64,000 nucleotides of DNA from Natronospira elongata (GTDB taxonomy: Bacteria; Pseudomonadota; Gammaproteobacteria; Natronospirales; Natronospiraceae): contig NZ_JAYGII010000007.1 of assembly GCF_034931365.1 (NCBI RefSeq), positions 1 to 64,000 on the forward strand. Direction: 5' to 3'. Every line of letters starts with the position of its first letter. The first letter of the stretch is position 1. The position numbers and the translations under genes are program-made. This document shows positions 8,757 to 18,438 of this stretch, piece by piece. Under the pieces are notes generated by a model. That model did not search any database. It was not told the DNA's origin and worked only from the letters and a program-made list of their open reading frames with translations.

Positions 8757-9023
8757 TCAATCCGAGGCGCGTTCCAAGATCTCGTGCAGCTTCCAGCTCT
8801 TGCGCTTGGAAAGCGGCCGACACTCGGCGATGGATACCACGTCGCCTTCACGGCACGTGTTCTCTTCGTCGTGCGCCAGCAGCCGGGTACTGCGACGGAT
8901 GTACTTGCCGTACAGCGGATGGGCCACGCGACGCTCGATATAGACCGTAATAGTCTTGTCCGCCTTGGCGCTGACCACACGGCCCTGCACAGTACGCGCG
9001 GTCTTGTCAGTGTTCTCAGCCAT
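8757..9023 (-). CDS. rpsQ: 30S ribosomal protein S17
   Basis: S17 is a 16S-binding assembly protein. The 88-residue product (E. coli 84) has the OB-fold with VVSAKADKTITVYIERRV and the VSIAECRPLSKRKSW segment. Its ATG overlaps the rpmC stop (TAATG), a sign of translational coupling. It ends the S10 group. Confidence 0.97.
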   Translation of the reverse strand: MAENTDKTARTVQGRVVSAKADKTITVYIERRVAHPLYGKYIRRSTRLLAHDEENTCREGDVVSIAECRPLSKRKSWKLHEILERASD

Positions 9024-9220
9024 TACTGTTCACCCGCCTTCTGTTCATTAAGCACAGTCTTGATCCGCGCGATGTTCCGGCGGACCTTGCCGACCTGGTC
9101 CGGTCGGCTGAGCTGCCCAGTGGCCTGCTGCATGCGCAGGTTGAACTGCTCTCGGCGCAGTTCCAGCAGCTCCTTCTGGAGCTCGTCAGCATTCTTATTT
9201 CGCAGATCTGACACGTTCAT
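9023..9220 (-). CDS. rpmC: 50S ribosomal protein L29
   Basis: L29 lies at the tunnel exit beside L23 and contributes to the binding site for trigger factor and SRP. The 65-residue helical protein has the family core ELLELRREQFNLRMQQATGQ and the VRRNIARIKTVLNE helix. It begins directly after the rplP stop and its own stop overlaps the rpsQ start. Confidence 0.97.
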   Translation of the reverse strand: MNVSDLRNKNADELQKELLELRREQFNLRMQQATGQLSRPDQVGKVRRNIARIKTVLNEQKAGEQ

Positions 9221-9634
9221 TTACATCACCTGCCGGGTCACAAAGGTGGTCTGCACAGGCAGCTTGGCAGCGGCAAGGCGGAATGCCTCCCGCGCCAGCT
9301 CCTCGCTGACACCTTCCATTTCATACAGGACGCGGCCGGGCTGGATCTGAGCCACCCAGTATTCCACGTTACCTTTACCCTTACCCATACGAACCTCGAG
9401 AGGCTTCGCGGTAATGGGCTTGTCCGGAAAAATCCGAATCCAGATCTTACCGCCACGCTTTACGTGCCGGGTGATGGCTCGCCGGGCGGCCTCAATCTGA
9501 CGCGCGGTGATCCGACCTCGGGTGGTGGCCTTGAGACCGAACTCCCCGAAGTCCACCGTGTTCCCCGCCTGGGCAACACCACGGTTGCGGCCTTTATGTT
9601 GCTTCCTGAATTTTGTCCGCTTGGGCTGCAGCAT
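9221..9634 (-). CDS. rplP: 50S ribosomal protein L16
   Basis: L16 organises the A-site region of the 50S. The 137-residue product (E. coli 136) starts MLQPKRTKFRKQHKGRNRG. It keeps the loop around RMGKGKGNVEYW (about residues 82-93), which in E. coli contains the arginine hydroxylated by YcfD/RoxA. It lies between rpsC and rpmC. Confidence 0.98.
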   Translation of the reverse strand: MLQPKRTKFRKQHKGRNRGVAQAGNTVDFGEFGLKATTRGRITARQIEAARRAITRHVKRGGKIWIRIFPDKPITAKPLEVRMGKGKGNVEYWVAQIQPGRVLYEMEGVSEELAREAFRLAAAKLPVQTTFVTRQVM

Positions 9635-9645
9635 GACAGCGTCTC

Positions 9646-10320
<675 letters not shown>

Positions 10321-10332
10321 TTCAAATCACCT

Positions 10333-10665
10333 TCAGTCGTCAGCCACGGAAATCGTGATGTGGCTGGTCCGCTTGAGAATCTGGTCCGCACGGCCCTTGG
10401 CCCTGGGACGGAAGCGCTTCATCATCGGACCTTCGTCCACGAAGATACGCTCGACCTTGAGCTCGTCCACGTCCGCGCCTTCATTGTTCTCGGCATTGGC
10501 AATCGCCGATTCCAGAAGCTTGCGTACGATATGCGAAGCCTTCTTGGGGCTGAACTCCAGAATCTGGAGGGCCTGGGCGACGGGCTTACCCCGCACCTGG
10601 TCCGCAACCAGCCGACACTTTTGTGGCGAGATTCTGGCGAACCGGAGTTTTGCATTTACCTGCAT
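10333..10665 (-). CDS. rplV: 50S ribosomal protein L22
   Basis: L22 lines the nascent-peptide tunnel with a long beta hairpin. The 110-residue product equals the E. coli length. The tunnel hairpin lies around residues 80-100 (GPMMKRFRPRAKGRADQI) and is intact, so no macrolide-type deletion is seen. It lies between rpsS and rpsC. Confidence 0.98.
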   Translation of the reverse strand: MQVNAKLRFARISPQKCRLVADQVRGKPVAQALQILEFSPKKASHIVRKLLESAIANAENNEGADVDELKVERIFVDEGPMMKRFRPRAKGRADQILKRTSHITISVADD

Positions 10666-10679
10666 GGCTCGCTACCTCT

Positions 10680-10952
10680 TTACTTCGACTTCTTGTTAGC
10701 CGCGTGACCCTTGTAAGTACGGGTCAGGGCAAATTCGCCAAGCTTGTGACCGACCATATTCTCGGAGACCAGCACGGGCATGTGTTGCCGCCCGTTATGG
10801 ACTGCGATGGTCAGGCCCACCATATCCGGCGTCACCATGGACCGACGGGACCAGGTCTTGATCGGTCGGCGATCGTTGTTGGCCGCAGCGTCACGCACCT
10901 TCTTGGCGAGGTGCGGATCGATAAACGGACCCTTACTAATTGACCGTGGCAC
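10680..10952 (-). CDS. rpsS: 30S ribosomal protein S19
   Basis: S19 sits on the 30S head and forms a complex with S13. The 90-residue product (E. coli 92) starts MPRSISKGPFIDPHLAKKV. It has the conserved stretch TWSRRSMVTPDMVGLTIAVHNG and ends in a basic tail. It lies between rplB and rplV. Confidence 0.98.
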   Translation of the reverse strand: MPRSISKGPFIDPHLAKKVRDAAANNDRRPIKTWSRRSMVTPDMVGLTIAVHNGRQHMPVLVSENMVGHKLGEFALTRTYKGHAANKKSK

Positions 10953-10973
10953 GTTGCTACCCTCTCGATTCCG

Positions 10974-11804
10974 TTACTTCTTAACTCGACGGCGACGCAC
11001 AATCATGTTGTCAGTGCGCTTATTGTGCCGCGTCTTGTATCCCTTGGTGGGCTGACCCCACGGAGATACCGGATGGCGACCGCCGGACGTCCGGCCTTCA
11101 CCACCACCATGGGGGTGATCCACCGGGTTCATGGCCACACCACGGGTCTTGGGGCGGAAACCGCGCCAGCGCTTGGCGCCGGCCTTGCCCAATTGCCGGA
11201 GGCTGTGTTCGCTATTGCCCACCTCGCCGATAGTGGCGCGGCACTCAATATGGACCTTACGCATTTCACCTGAGCGCAGGCGAATGGTGGCATAGGCACC
11301 TTCCCGGGCGAGCAGCTGACAGGCAGCGCCCGCGGAACGGCCCAGCTGGGCACCCTTGCCAGGGCGGAGCTCGATGCAATGCACCGTGCTACCCACCGGA
11401 ATGTTACGCAGCGGCAAGGCGTTACCGGTCTTGATTGGGGCCCGATCACCGGACACCACCTGATCGCCGGCCTTCAGGCCGCGCGGAGCGATGATGTAGC
11501 GACGCTCGCCATCCGCATACAGAACCAGGGCCAGATGGGCGCTGCGGTTCGGGTCATACTCCAGCCGCTCAACCCGGCCGACAATGTCGTCCTTGTTGCG
11601 ACGGAAGTCCACCACCCGGTAGCGACGCTTATGACCGCCACCACGATGACGCATGGTGGTTCGGCCGGCGCTGTTGCGACCACCGGTGCTGTGCTTCTTC
11701 TCAACCAGTGGGCCGTAGGGCTCGCCGCGGTGCAATTGATCATTGCTCACCTGGACGACGAAACGACGGCCGGGAGAAGTCGGTTTTGCTTTCTTCAGTG
11801 CCAT
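10974..11804 (-). CDS. rplB: 50S ribosomal protein L2
   Basis: L2 is needed for subunit association and supports the peptidyl transferase centre. The 276-residue product (E. coli 273) has the OB and SH3-like domains and the C-terminal signature MNPVDHPHGGGEGR (about residues 225-238), with the conserved histidine near the catalytic centre. It lies between rplW and rpsS. Confidence 0.98.
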   Translation of the reverse strand: MALKKAKPTSPGRRFVVQVSNDQLHRGEPYGPLVEKKHSTGGRNSAGRTTMRHRGGGHKRRYRVVDFRRNKDDIVGRVERLEYDPNRSAHLALVLYADGERRYIIAPRGLKAGDQVVSGDRAPIKTGNALPLRNIPVGSTVHCIELRPGKGAQLGRSAGAACQLLAREGAYATIRLRSGEMRKVHIECRATIGEVGNSEHSLRQLGKAGAKRWRGFRPKTRGVAMNPVDHPHGGGEGRTSGGRHPVSPWGQPTKGYKTRHNKRTDNMIVRRRRVKK

Positions 11805-11839
11805 GACTTCAGATCCCTATCCGATACGGGAACGACCGT

Positions 11840-12136
11840 TCAGTCGCCACCCATGAAATCAATATCCTGCCCGGGCTTGAGGGAGACGTAGGCCTTTTTC
11901 CAGTCCTGACGCTTCCCGTAAGTGAGACCAAAGCGCTTGATCTTGCCCTTTTGGCGAATCATGCGAACCTTGTCCACTTCCACATCGAACAGTTTCTCAA
12001 CGGCCCGCCGAACCTCGGTCTTGTTGGCGTCCCGACGGACCTTGAACACGACCTGGTTGTGGGCATCGGCGACGTTTGTGCTCTTCTCGGACACATGAGG
12101 CCCGAGCAAGACAGTCATAAGACGCTCTTCATTCAT
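11840..12136 (-). CDS. rplW: 50S ribosomal protein L23
   Basis: L23 is the tunnel-exit docking protein for trigger factor and SRP. I chose the ATG at 12136 (MNEERLMTVLLGPHVSEKS, 98 residues; E. coli 100). This ATG overlaps the rplD stop as ATGA. A start three codons upstream is possible but less coupled. The loop contributing to the exit port is present (about residues 60-78). Confidence 0.95.
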   Translation of the reverse strand: MNEERLMTVLLGPHVSEKSTNVADAHNQVVFKVRRDANKTEVRRAVEKLFDVEVDKVRMIRQKGKIKRFGLTYGKRQDWKKAYVSLKPGQDIDFMGGD

Positions 12137-12744
12137 GACAGCCACTCCTCGATCTGACGAAGGGCCGGCACGGTAACCAGCACCTTGTCGAAGCCCACCA
12201 GGGACACGGGGTCGATGGCGGCGGTATCACGCACATCCACCGCGGGCAGATTGCGAGCGGCCAGATAGAGCGCCTCGGTCACGTCCTCGGTCACGATCAG
12301 GACGTTCTCCAGGTCCAACTCCTTCAGCCGCCCGACGAGCGCACGGGTCTTGGGCTCGTCGATCTGAAAATCTTCCATCACAACCAGGCGGCCCTGGCGA
12401 ACCAGCTCGGAGAGAATGGACCGGATGGCCGCCCGGTACATTTTCTTGTTGACCTTCTGGGTGTAATCCTGGGGCCGCGCGGCGAAAATCTTGCCACCCC
12501 CACGCCAGATGGGGCTGCGAATGGAGCCAGCGCGGGCACGGCCAGTGCCCTTCTGCCGCCACGGCTTGCGGCCACCACCACGCACTTCGGCGCGGGTCTT
12601 CTGTCCACGAGTGCCAGCGCGGGCAGCGGCGAGATGGGCCACTACCACCTGGTGCACCAGACTCTCATTGAAATCCCGGCCGAAGGTTTCTTCGGAAACC
12701 GTCAGCTTGTCCTGGCCGGAGGCTTTTTGTACTTGCAGTTCCAT
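12133..12744 (-). CDS. rplD: 50S ribosomal protein L4
   Basis: L4 lines the tunnel constriction. In E. coli it also represses the S10 operon by binding its leader. The 203-residue product (E. coli 201) has the extended tunnel loop (about residues 45-95, with KPWRQKGTGRARAG) and the Rossmann-like body. It lies 9 bp after rplC. The candidate leader it could regulate is the structured gap at 13399-13602. Confidence 0.98.
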   Translation of the reverse strand: MELQVQKASGQDKLTVSEETFGRDFNESLVHQVVVAHLAAARAGTRGQKTRAEVRGGGRKPWRQKGTGRARAGSIRSPIWRGGGKIFAARPQDYTQKVNKKMYRAAIRSILSELVRQGRLVVMEDFQIDEPKTRALVGRLKELDLENVLIVTEDVTEALYLAARNLPAVDVRDTAAIDPVSLVGFDKVLVTVPALRQIEEWLS

Positions 12745-12753
12745 GTGACCTCC

Positions 12754-13398
12754 TTAGCTGGCCGACTTGATGGCGGGACGGATAAGCACGTCGGAACCCT
12801 TGGGACCGGGCACCGCACCCTTGACCAGCAACAGGTTGCGCTCGGCATCCACACGAACCACTTCCAGGTTCTGGGTGGTGCGGCGCACATTCCCCATATG
12901 GCCGGACATTTTCTTGCCCTTGAACACGCGGCCGGGGGTCTGGTTCTGACCGATGGAGCCGGGCACTCGATGGGACAGGGAGTTACCGTGGGTCTGGCGC
13001 TGACCGCGGAAGTTGTGCCGCTTGATCGTGCCGGCATAACCCTTACCGATGGAGGTGCCACTCACATCCACGGCCTGACCGGCCTCAAAGAGGTCAACGC
13101 CGATCTCACCACCGACTTCCAGCTCTTCGCCCTCGCCGTCTTCGAGGCGGAATTCCCAGACACCGCGACCTGCTTCCACACCGGCCTTGGCAAAATGACC
13201 GGCCTGGGCCTTGGTCACGCGATTTGGACGGCGGCTGCCGGCGGTCACTTGCAGACCGCGATAGCCGTCCGACTCAAGGGACTTGAGCTGCGTAATACGG
13301 TTCGGCTCGACCTCGATCACCGTGACGGGCTTGGAGGCACCGTCTTCGGTGAAAACACGGGTCATGCCGCGTTTCCGCCCTACTACACCAATAGCCAT
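12754..13398 (-). CDS. rplC: 50S ribosomal protein L3
   Basis: L3 starts 50S assembly and reaches the peptidyl transferase centre. The 214-residue product (E. coli 209) starts MAIGVVGRKRGMTRVFTEDG. It has the central extension with GHRVPGSIGQ-like sequence (here SHRVPGSIGQNQTPGRVFKG, about residues 140-160), which holds the glutamine methylated by PrmB. It is the first gene after a 204-bp gap downstream of rpsJ. Confidence 0.98.
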   Translation of the reverse strand: MAIGVVGRKRGMTRVFTEDGASKPVTVIEVEPNRITQLKSLESDGYRGLQVTAGSRRPNRVTKAQAGHFAKAGVEAGRGVWEFRLEDGEGEELEVGGEIGVDLFEAGQAVDVSGTSIGKGYAGTIKRHNFRGQRQTHGNSLSHRVPGSIGQNQTPGRVFKGKKMSGHMGNVRRTTQNLEVVRVDAERNLLLVKGAVPGPKGSDVLIRPAIKSAS

Positions 13399-13602
13399 CT
13401 TTCCTATCCTCGTTCACCACGCCGATTTCGATTGACCGGCGCTGCTCGAAACCTGGCCTGAAACAGGCCCCGGGGGCGTTTCAGGCTCCCGGAAACGCAG
13501 ACCCGGCACAGGCTTGCCCCTGCACCGGGCCAAAAGAGCCCGCTATCTTACCACCAAGCGGGCCCAGAGTAAAAGCCCTGATTTTGCCGATGAGCGGCTA
13601 AA
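13399..13602 (-). promoter_or_regulatory. Structured rpsJ-rplC intergenic leader with candidate promoter
   Basis: This 204-bp gap is long for an r-protein operon. On the minus strand it holds a candidate sigma-70 promoter (TTTACT at 13568-13573, 17-bp spacer, TAAGAT at 13545-13550). Three hairpins follow before rplC (13502-13528 with two G-U pairs, 13476-13498 with a 7-bp stem, 13455-13469 with a 6-bp stem). By position and size it could replace the E. coli S10 leader that binds L4. The promoter match is moderate (4 of 6 at both boxes). Confidence 0.5.
13532..13563 (-). terminator. Candidate terminator at the end of the str operon
   Basis: A 7-bp GC-rich stem (13557-13563 with 13538-13544, 12-nt loop) is followed on the minus strand by TCTTTT (13532-13537). 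This fits a terminator 40 bp past the rpsJ stop. It overlaps the -10 element proposed for the rplC leader, so the same bases may serve both roles or only one. Confidence 0.5.
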
Positions 13603-13914
13603 TCAGTTGAGCTGGATCTGCACGTCCACGCCTGCGGCCAGGTCCAGGCGCATCAGGGCGTCCACGGTCTTGTCCGTGGGGTCCACGATGTCCATCAGCC
13701 GCTTGTGAGTCCGGATCTCATACTGGTCCCGCGCGTCCTTGTTGACGTGGGGGGAGATCAGGATGGTGTGCTTTTCCTTGCGAGTCGGCAGCGGGATGGG
13801 CCCCTTGACCTGGGCACCGGTGCGCTTCGCCGTCTCGACAATCTCCTGAGCGGAACGGTCGATCAAACGATGATCGAAGCCCTTCAGCCGGATTCGGATA
13901 TTCTGATTCGCCAT
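13603..13914 (-). CDS. rpsJ: 30S ribosomal protein S10 / NusE
   Basis: S10 is a 30S head protein and, as NusE, pairs with NusB on boxA in rRNA antitermination and links NusG to the ribosome. I chose the ATG at 13914 (MANQNIRIRLKGFDH, 103 residues, exactly the family length). It lies 61 bp after tufA and is separated from rplC by 204 bp, so it looks like the last gene of the str operon and not the first of the S10 operon. BoxA sites it would serve are in the rRNA operon of this window. Confidence 0.98.
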   Translation of the reverse strand: MANQNIRIRLKGFDHRLIDRSAQEIVETAKRTGAQVKGPIPLPTRKEKHTILISPHVNKDARDQYEIRTHKRLMDIVDPTDKTVDALMRLDLAAGVDVQIQLN

Positions 13915-13975
13915 GTTCTCTAATCCCTTCGGGATGTCAGATCCGGGGCCGGCAGGGCCGGCCCCGATTCCGGAC

Positions 13976-15166
13976 TTACTCGATAATCTTGGACACCACG
14001 CCGGCGCCCACGGTGCGACCGCCTTCGCGAATGGCGAAGCGCAGGCCGTCTTCCATGGCGATCGGCGCAATCAGCGACACCGTCATCTTCACGTTGTCAC
14101 CAGGCATCACCATCTCGGTGCCTTCCGGCAGCTCACACGCACCCGTCACGTCCGTGGTACGGAAGTAGAACTGCGGGCGATAGCCGTTGAAGAAGGGGGT
14201 ATGACGACCACCCTCTTCCTTGCTCAGCACATAAACCTCACACTCAAACTTGGTGTGCGGGGTGATGGAACCGGGGGCGGCCAGAACCTGACCACGCTCC
14301 ACGTCATCACGCTTGGTACCACGCAGCAGAACGCCAACGTTGTCACCCGCCTGCCCCTGATCCAGCAGCTTGCGGAACATTTCCACGCCGGTCACCGTGG
14401 TCTTGGTGGTCTCGCGAATACCCACGATCTCCACTTCGTCGCCCACGTTCACAACACCACGTTCAACACGACCGGTCACAACCGTACCGCGACCGGAGAT
14501 GGAGAACACGTCTTCAACCGGCATCAGGAAGGTACCGTCAACGGCACGCTCCGGCTCCGGAATGAACTCGTCCAGGGCTTCCAGCAGCTTGTTGATCGCC
14601 GGCACACCGATGTCGGAGCTGTCGCCTTCCAGCGCCTTGAGCGCGGAACCGGTGACAATCGGGGTATCGTCGCCAGGGAAGTCGTACTCGCTCAGAAGCT
14701 CGCGAACTTCCATCTCAACCAGCTCCAGAAGCTCGGCGTCATCAACCATGTCCGCCTTGTTCAGGAACACCAGAATCGCCGGCACGCCAACCTGGCGGCT
14801 CAGCAGAATGTGCTCACGGGTCTGGGGCATGGGACCGTCGGCCGCGCTCACCACCAGGATCGCACCGTCCATCTGCGCCGCACCCGTGATCATGTTCTTC
14901 ACGTAGTCAGCGTGACCCGGGCAGTCAACGTGGGCGTAGTGACGATTGGCGGACTCGTACTCAACGTGAGCAGTCGCAATGGTGATGCCACGCTCACGCT
15001 CTTCCGGGGCGTTGTCAATATCGCCGTAATCACGGAACTCGCCACCGCTGGCCTCGCCCGCAACCTTCGTCAGCGCAGCCGTCAGCGTCGTCTTGCCGTG
15101 GTCAACGTGACCAATCGTTCCTACGTTCACGTGCGGCTTTGTTCTTTCAAACTTTTCCTTGGACAC
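13976..15166 (-). CDS. tufA: Elongation factor Tu, copy A (GTG start)
   Basis: EF-Tu is the GTPase that delivers aminoacyl-tRNA to the ribosome. The 396-residue product (E. coli 394) has GTPase motifs GHVDHGKTTL (residues 19-28), DCPGHADYVKN and NKAD, then two beta-barrel domains. It follows fusA in the str operon. Translation starts at GTG (15164-15166) with GAGGTG upstream, whereas the second copy at 30673-31863 starts with ATG. The two proteins are identical. Confidence 0.99.
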   Translation of the reverse strand: MSKEKFERTKPHVNVGTIGHVDHGKTTLTAALTKVAGEASGGEFRDYGDIDNAPEERERGITIATAHVEYESANRHYAHVDCPGHADYVKNMITGAAQMDGAILVVSAADGPMPQTREHILLSRQVGVPAILVFLNKADMVDDAELLELVEMEVRELLSEYDFPGDDTPIVTGSALKALEGDSSDIGVPAINKLLEALDEFIPEPERAVDGTFLMPVEDVFSISGRGTVVTGRVERGVVNVGDEVEIVGIRETTKTTVTGVEMFRKLLDQGQAGDNVGVLLRGTKRDDVERGQVLAAPGSITPHTKFECEVYVLSKEEGGRHTPFFNGYRPQFYFRTTDVTGACELPEGTEMVMPGDNVKMTVSLIAPIAMEDGLRFAIREGGRTVGAGVVSKIIE

Positions 15167-15206
15167 GATTACACCTCAACTCTGAATGGTTTTTAACAAA
15201 AACGGA

Positions 15207-17306
15207 TCAGGAAGCCTTCTTGACCAGCTCGTCGGCGATACTGGAAGGCGCTTCCGCGTAATGGGAGAACTCCATGGTGTAGCTGGCGCGACCCTGGGTC
15301 GCAGAACGCAGGTCAGTGGCGTAGCCGAACATTTCAGCCAGGGGACACTCAGCGCGCAGCAACTTGCCCGCGGGCACATCTTCCATGGCCTTGACCGTGC
15401 CACGACGGCGGCTCATATCACCCATCACGTCACCCATGTAATCCTCGGGCGTAACGACTTCCACTTTCATCATGGGCTCGAGCAGGACAGGCTCCGCTTT
15501 GCGCGCACCTTCCTTGAAACCCATGGAGCCGGCAATCTTGAAGGCCATCTCATTGGAGTCCACATCGTGATAGGACCCGTCATAGAGGGTGACCTTGACA
15601 TCGACCACCGGGTAACCGGCGATGACCCCATTTTCCATCTGCTCCTGGATACCTTTATCCACGGAGGGGATGTATTCCTTGGGAACCACACCGCCAACGA
15701 TCTGGTTGACGAATTCGTAACCGGCGCCCGGCTCCTGAGGCTCGATCCGTAGGTGCACGTGACCGTACTGACCACGACCACCGGACTGGCGCACGAACTT
15801 GCCTTCCTGCTCGACGGTCTGCTTGATGGTTTCGCGGTAGGCCACCTGGGGGTTACCCACATTGGCCTCGACCTTGAACTCGCGCAGCAGACGGTCGACG
15901 ATAATGTCGAGGTGCAGCTCACCCATGCCCGAGATGATGGTCTGCCCGGACTCTTCGTCGGTGCGAACCTGGAAGGAAGGATCCTCCTGGGCCAGCTTGC
16001 CCAGCGCGGTCCCCATCTTCTCCTGGTCGGCCTTGGACTTGGGCTCCACGGCCACGGCGATCACCGGATCCGGGAACTCCATGCGCTCCAGGGTAATGAC
16101 ATCGTCCTTGGAGCAAAGGGTGTCACCGGTGGTGACCTCCTTGAGGCCCACGGCGGCGGCGATGTCGCCAGCACGCACTTCCTTGATCTCCTCCCGGTTA
16201 TTGGAGTGCATCTGCAACAGACGGCCGATGCGCTCGCGCTTGCTCTTGACTGGGTTGTAGACCTGGTCACCTGAGCTCAGCACGCCGGAATAGACGCGGA
16301 AGAAGGTCAGGTTACCCACGAAGGGATCGGTGGCAATCTTGAACGCCAGCGCGGAGAAGGGCTCATCGTCCTTCGACAGGCGCTTGGCCGGGGTGTCCTT
16401 GCCATCATCGAGGACGCCCTCAACAGGCGGCACGTCAACCGGCGACGGCATGAACTCGATCACCGCATCCAGCAGCGCCTGAACACCCTTATTCTTGAAG
16501 GCGGTACCACAGAGCGCAGGAATGATCTCATTATTGATCGTACGCGTACGCAGGCCGGCGCGGATTTCTTCCTCGCTGAGATCGCCCTCTTCCAGATACT
16601 TCTCCATCAGCTCTTCGGAAGACTCGGCAGCGGCTTCGACCATCTGCTCCCGATACTCGTCGGCCTGGGCCTTCAGATTATCGGGGACATCCTCCAGCTT
16701 GTAGGTGGTGCCCATGTTGTCGGCGTCCCAATAGATCGCCTTCATGCGGATGAGATCGATAACGCCTTCGAACTCGTCTTCCGCACCAATGGGCAGCTGA
16801 ATCGGCACCGGGAAGGCACCAAGACGGGACTTGATCTGACCCACCACCCGCAGGAAGTCGGCGCCAGCACGGTCCATCTTGTTGACGAAGGCCATGCGGG
16901 GCACTTCGTACTTGTTCGCCTGCCGCCACACGGTCTCGGACTGGGGTTCCACACCGCCAACGGCGCAGAACACGGCCACGGCACCATCCAGCACACGCAG
17001 GGAGCGCTCCACCTCAATGGTGAAATCCACGTGACCGGGGGTATCAATGATGTTCACCCGGTGCTGATCGTATTGCTGGTCCATCCCCTGCCAGAAGGTG
17101 GTGGTAGCAGCAGAGGTGATGGTAATACCACGCTCCTGCTCCTGCTCCATCCAGTCCATCACTGCAGCACCTTCGTGAACTTCCCCGATTTTGTGGGAAA
17201 TGCCGGTGTAGAACAGGATGCGCTCAGTAGTGGTGGTCTTACCGGCATCGATATGCGCCATGATGCCGATATTCCGATAGCGCTCAATTGGAGTCTTGCG
17301 TGGCAC
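15207..17306 (-). CDS. fusA: Elongation factor G
   Basis: EF-G is the GTPase that drives ribosomal translocation and, with RRF, recycling. The 699-residue product (E. coli 704) has the P-loop AHIDAGKTTTTERI (residues 17-30), DTPGHVDF and NKMD motifs in domain I, and domains II-V typical of translocating EF-G. It lies between rpsG and tufA. Nothing suggests the specialised EF-G2 type. Confidence 0.99.
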   Translation of the reverse strand: MPRKTPIERYRNIGIMAHIDAGKTTTTERILFYTGISHKIGEVHEGAAVMDWMEQEQERGITITSAATTTFWQGMDQQYDQHRVNIIDTPGHVDFTIEVERSLRVLDGAVAVFCAVGGVEPQSETVWRQANKYEVPRMAFVNKMDRAGADFLRVVGQIKSRLGAFPVPIQLPIGAEDEFEGVIDLIRMKAIYWDADNMGTTYKLEDVPDNLKAQADEYREQMVEAAAESSEELMEKYLEEGDLSEEEIRAGLRTRTINNEIIPALCGTAFKNKGVQALLDAVIEFMPSPVDVPPVEGVLDDGKDTPAKRLSKDDEPFSALAFKIATDPFVGNLTFFRVYSGVLSSGDQVYNPVKSKRERIGRLLQMHSNNREEIKEVRAGDIAAAVGLKEVTTGDTLCSKDDVITLERMEFPDPVIAVAVEPKSKADQEKMGTALGKLAQEDPSFQVRTDEESGQTIISGMGELHLDIIVDRLLREFKVEANVGNPQVAYRETIKQTVEQEGKFVRQSGGRGQYGHVHLRIEPQEPGAGYEFVNQIVGGVVPKEYIPSVDKGIQEQMENGVIAGYPVVDVKVTLYDGSYHDVDSNEMAFKIAGSMGFKEGARKAEPVLLEPMMKVEVVTPEDYMGDVMGDMSRRRGTVKAMEDVPAGKLLRAECPLAEMFGYATDLRSATQGRASYTMEFSHYAEAPSSIADELVKKAS

Positions 17307-17337
17307 GGGTAGAACCTCTGCGTTTCAAATAATGAAT

Positions 17338-17808
17338 TTACCAGCGGAAATGGGAGAAGGCCTTGTTGGCCTCAGCCATGCGGTGCACGTCTTCCCGCTT
17401 GCGAACCGCAGACCCGCGGTTCTCGGCGGCTTCCATCAGCTCACCGGCCAGGCGCTCGGCCATGGACTTCTCGCTCCGGGCACGGGATGCATCAATGGTC
17501 CAGCGCATGGCCAAGGCCATTTGACGAACCGGACGCACTTCCACCGGCACCTGGTAGGTGGCACCGCCAACACGGCGGGACTTCACCTCAACCATGGGAC
17601 GGACGTTTTCCAGCGCCGTCTCCAGCATCTCCAGGGGATCTCCGGACTTCTTCTCCTGGACACGGTCCAGGGCGCCATAGACCACCCGTTCGGCGACGGA
17701 CTTCTTGCCGTCCACCATGACCATGTTGACGAACTTGGCCAGCAGTTCACTGCTGAACTTGGGGTCCGGCAGAACGTGGCGCTTCGGTACTTCTCTTCTT
17801 CTCGGCAT
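17338..17808 (-). CDS. rpsG: 30S ribosomal protein S7
   Basis: S7 starts assembly of the 30S head and lines the E site. In E. coli it represses the str operon at the rpsL-rpsG junction. The 156-residue product starts MPRRREVPKRHVLPDPKF and has the conserved FVNMVMVDGKKSVAE segment. It lies between rpsL (34 bp) and fusA (31 bp). Confidence 0.98.
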   Translation of the reverse strand: MPRRREVPKRHVLPDPKFSSELLAKFVNMVMVDGKKSVAERVVYGALDRVQEKKSGDPLEMLETALENVRPMVEVKSRRVGGATYQVPVEVRPVRQMALAMRWTIDASRARSEKSMAERLAGELMEAAENRGSAVRKREDVHRMAEANKAFSHFRW

Positions 17809-17842
17809 GACTCGTTACCCGATTCTGAATTTAGGTGCGGGA

Positions 17843-18217
17843 TCAGGACTTCGGCTTCTTGGCGCCGTACTTGGAACGGCCCTGGCGGCGATCATTGACG
17901 CCGGCACAGTCCAGCGCGCCGCGAACAGTGTGATAGCGCACACCCGGCAAGTCCTTCACACGACCGCCGCGAATAAGGACCACGGAGTGCTCCTGCAGGT
18001 TGTGGCCTTCACCACCAATGTAACTACTGACCTCGTAACCGTTGGTCAGCTTTACACGAGCCACCTTCCGCAGCGCCGAGTTCGGCTTCTTCGGCGTGGT
18101 GGTATAAACACGGGTGCACACGCCACGCTTCTGGGGAGAAGCCTGCAGCGCCGGCACGTCGCTCTTCTCGACCGGCCGCTTGCGCGGCTTGCGAACGAGC
18201 TGATTGATGGTCGTCAT
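17843..18217 (-). CDS. rpsL: 30S ribosomal protein S12
   Basis: S12 sits at the decoding centre and controls accuracy. I chose the ATG at 18217 (MTTINQLVRKPRKR, 124 residues, the family length). Lys43 in TTTPKKPNSA is the streptomycin-sensitive residue. The KDLPGVRYH loop, which carries the aspartate methylthiolated by RimO, is intact. It is the first gene of the str operon. Confidence 0.98.
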   Translation of the reverse strand: MTTINQLVRKPRKRPVEKSDVPALQASPQKRGVCTRVYTTTPKKPNSALRKVARVKLTNGYEVSSYIGGEGHNLQEHSVVLIRGGRVKDLPGVRYHTVRGALDCAGVNDRRQGRSKYGAKKPKS

Positions 18218-18438
18218 ACTTTCTCTCTCTCTGATGAAGCGGAAGCCGCACACAGGCAGCTCCTGGCATCTTTTCCGTTGAACCCCGGGCGCGTGACCCG
18301 GGTTTTAACAACCGGACAGGCGAAACGGGCCCGTGTCGACGGGCCCGTCCCCTTGGAGTCAAAGACCCCCGCCATTGTGGCGGGGGTCATGGAATCCCGA
18401 GTTAAGAGCGGGGAGTTTAAGGAGGTGGAAGCCGCCTG

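Noticed and set aside
12136..12145. A start of rplW three codons upstream
   Set aside because: The ATG at 12136 overlaps the rplD stop and begins the family-typical MNEERLM, so it is preferred.
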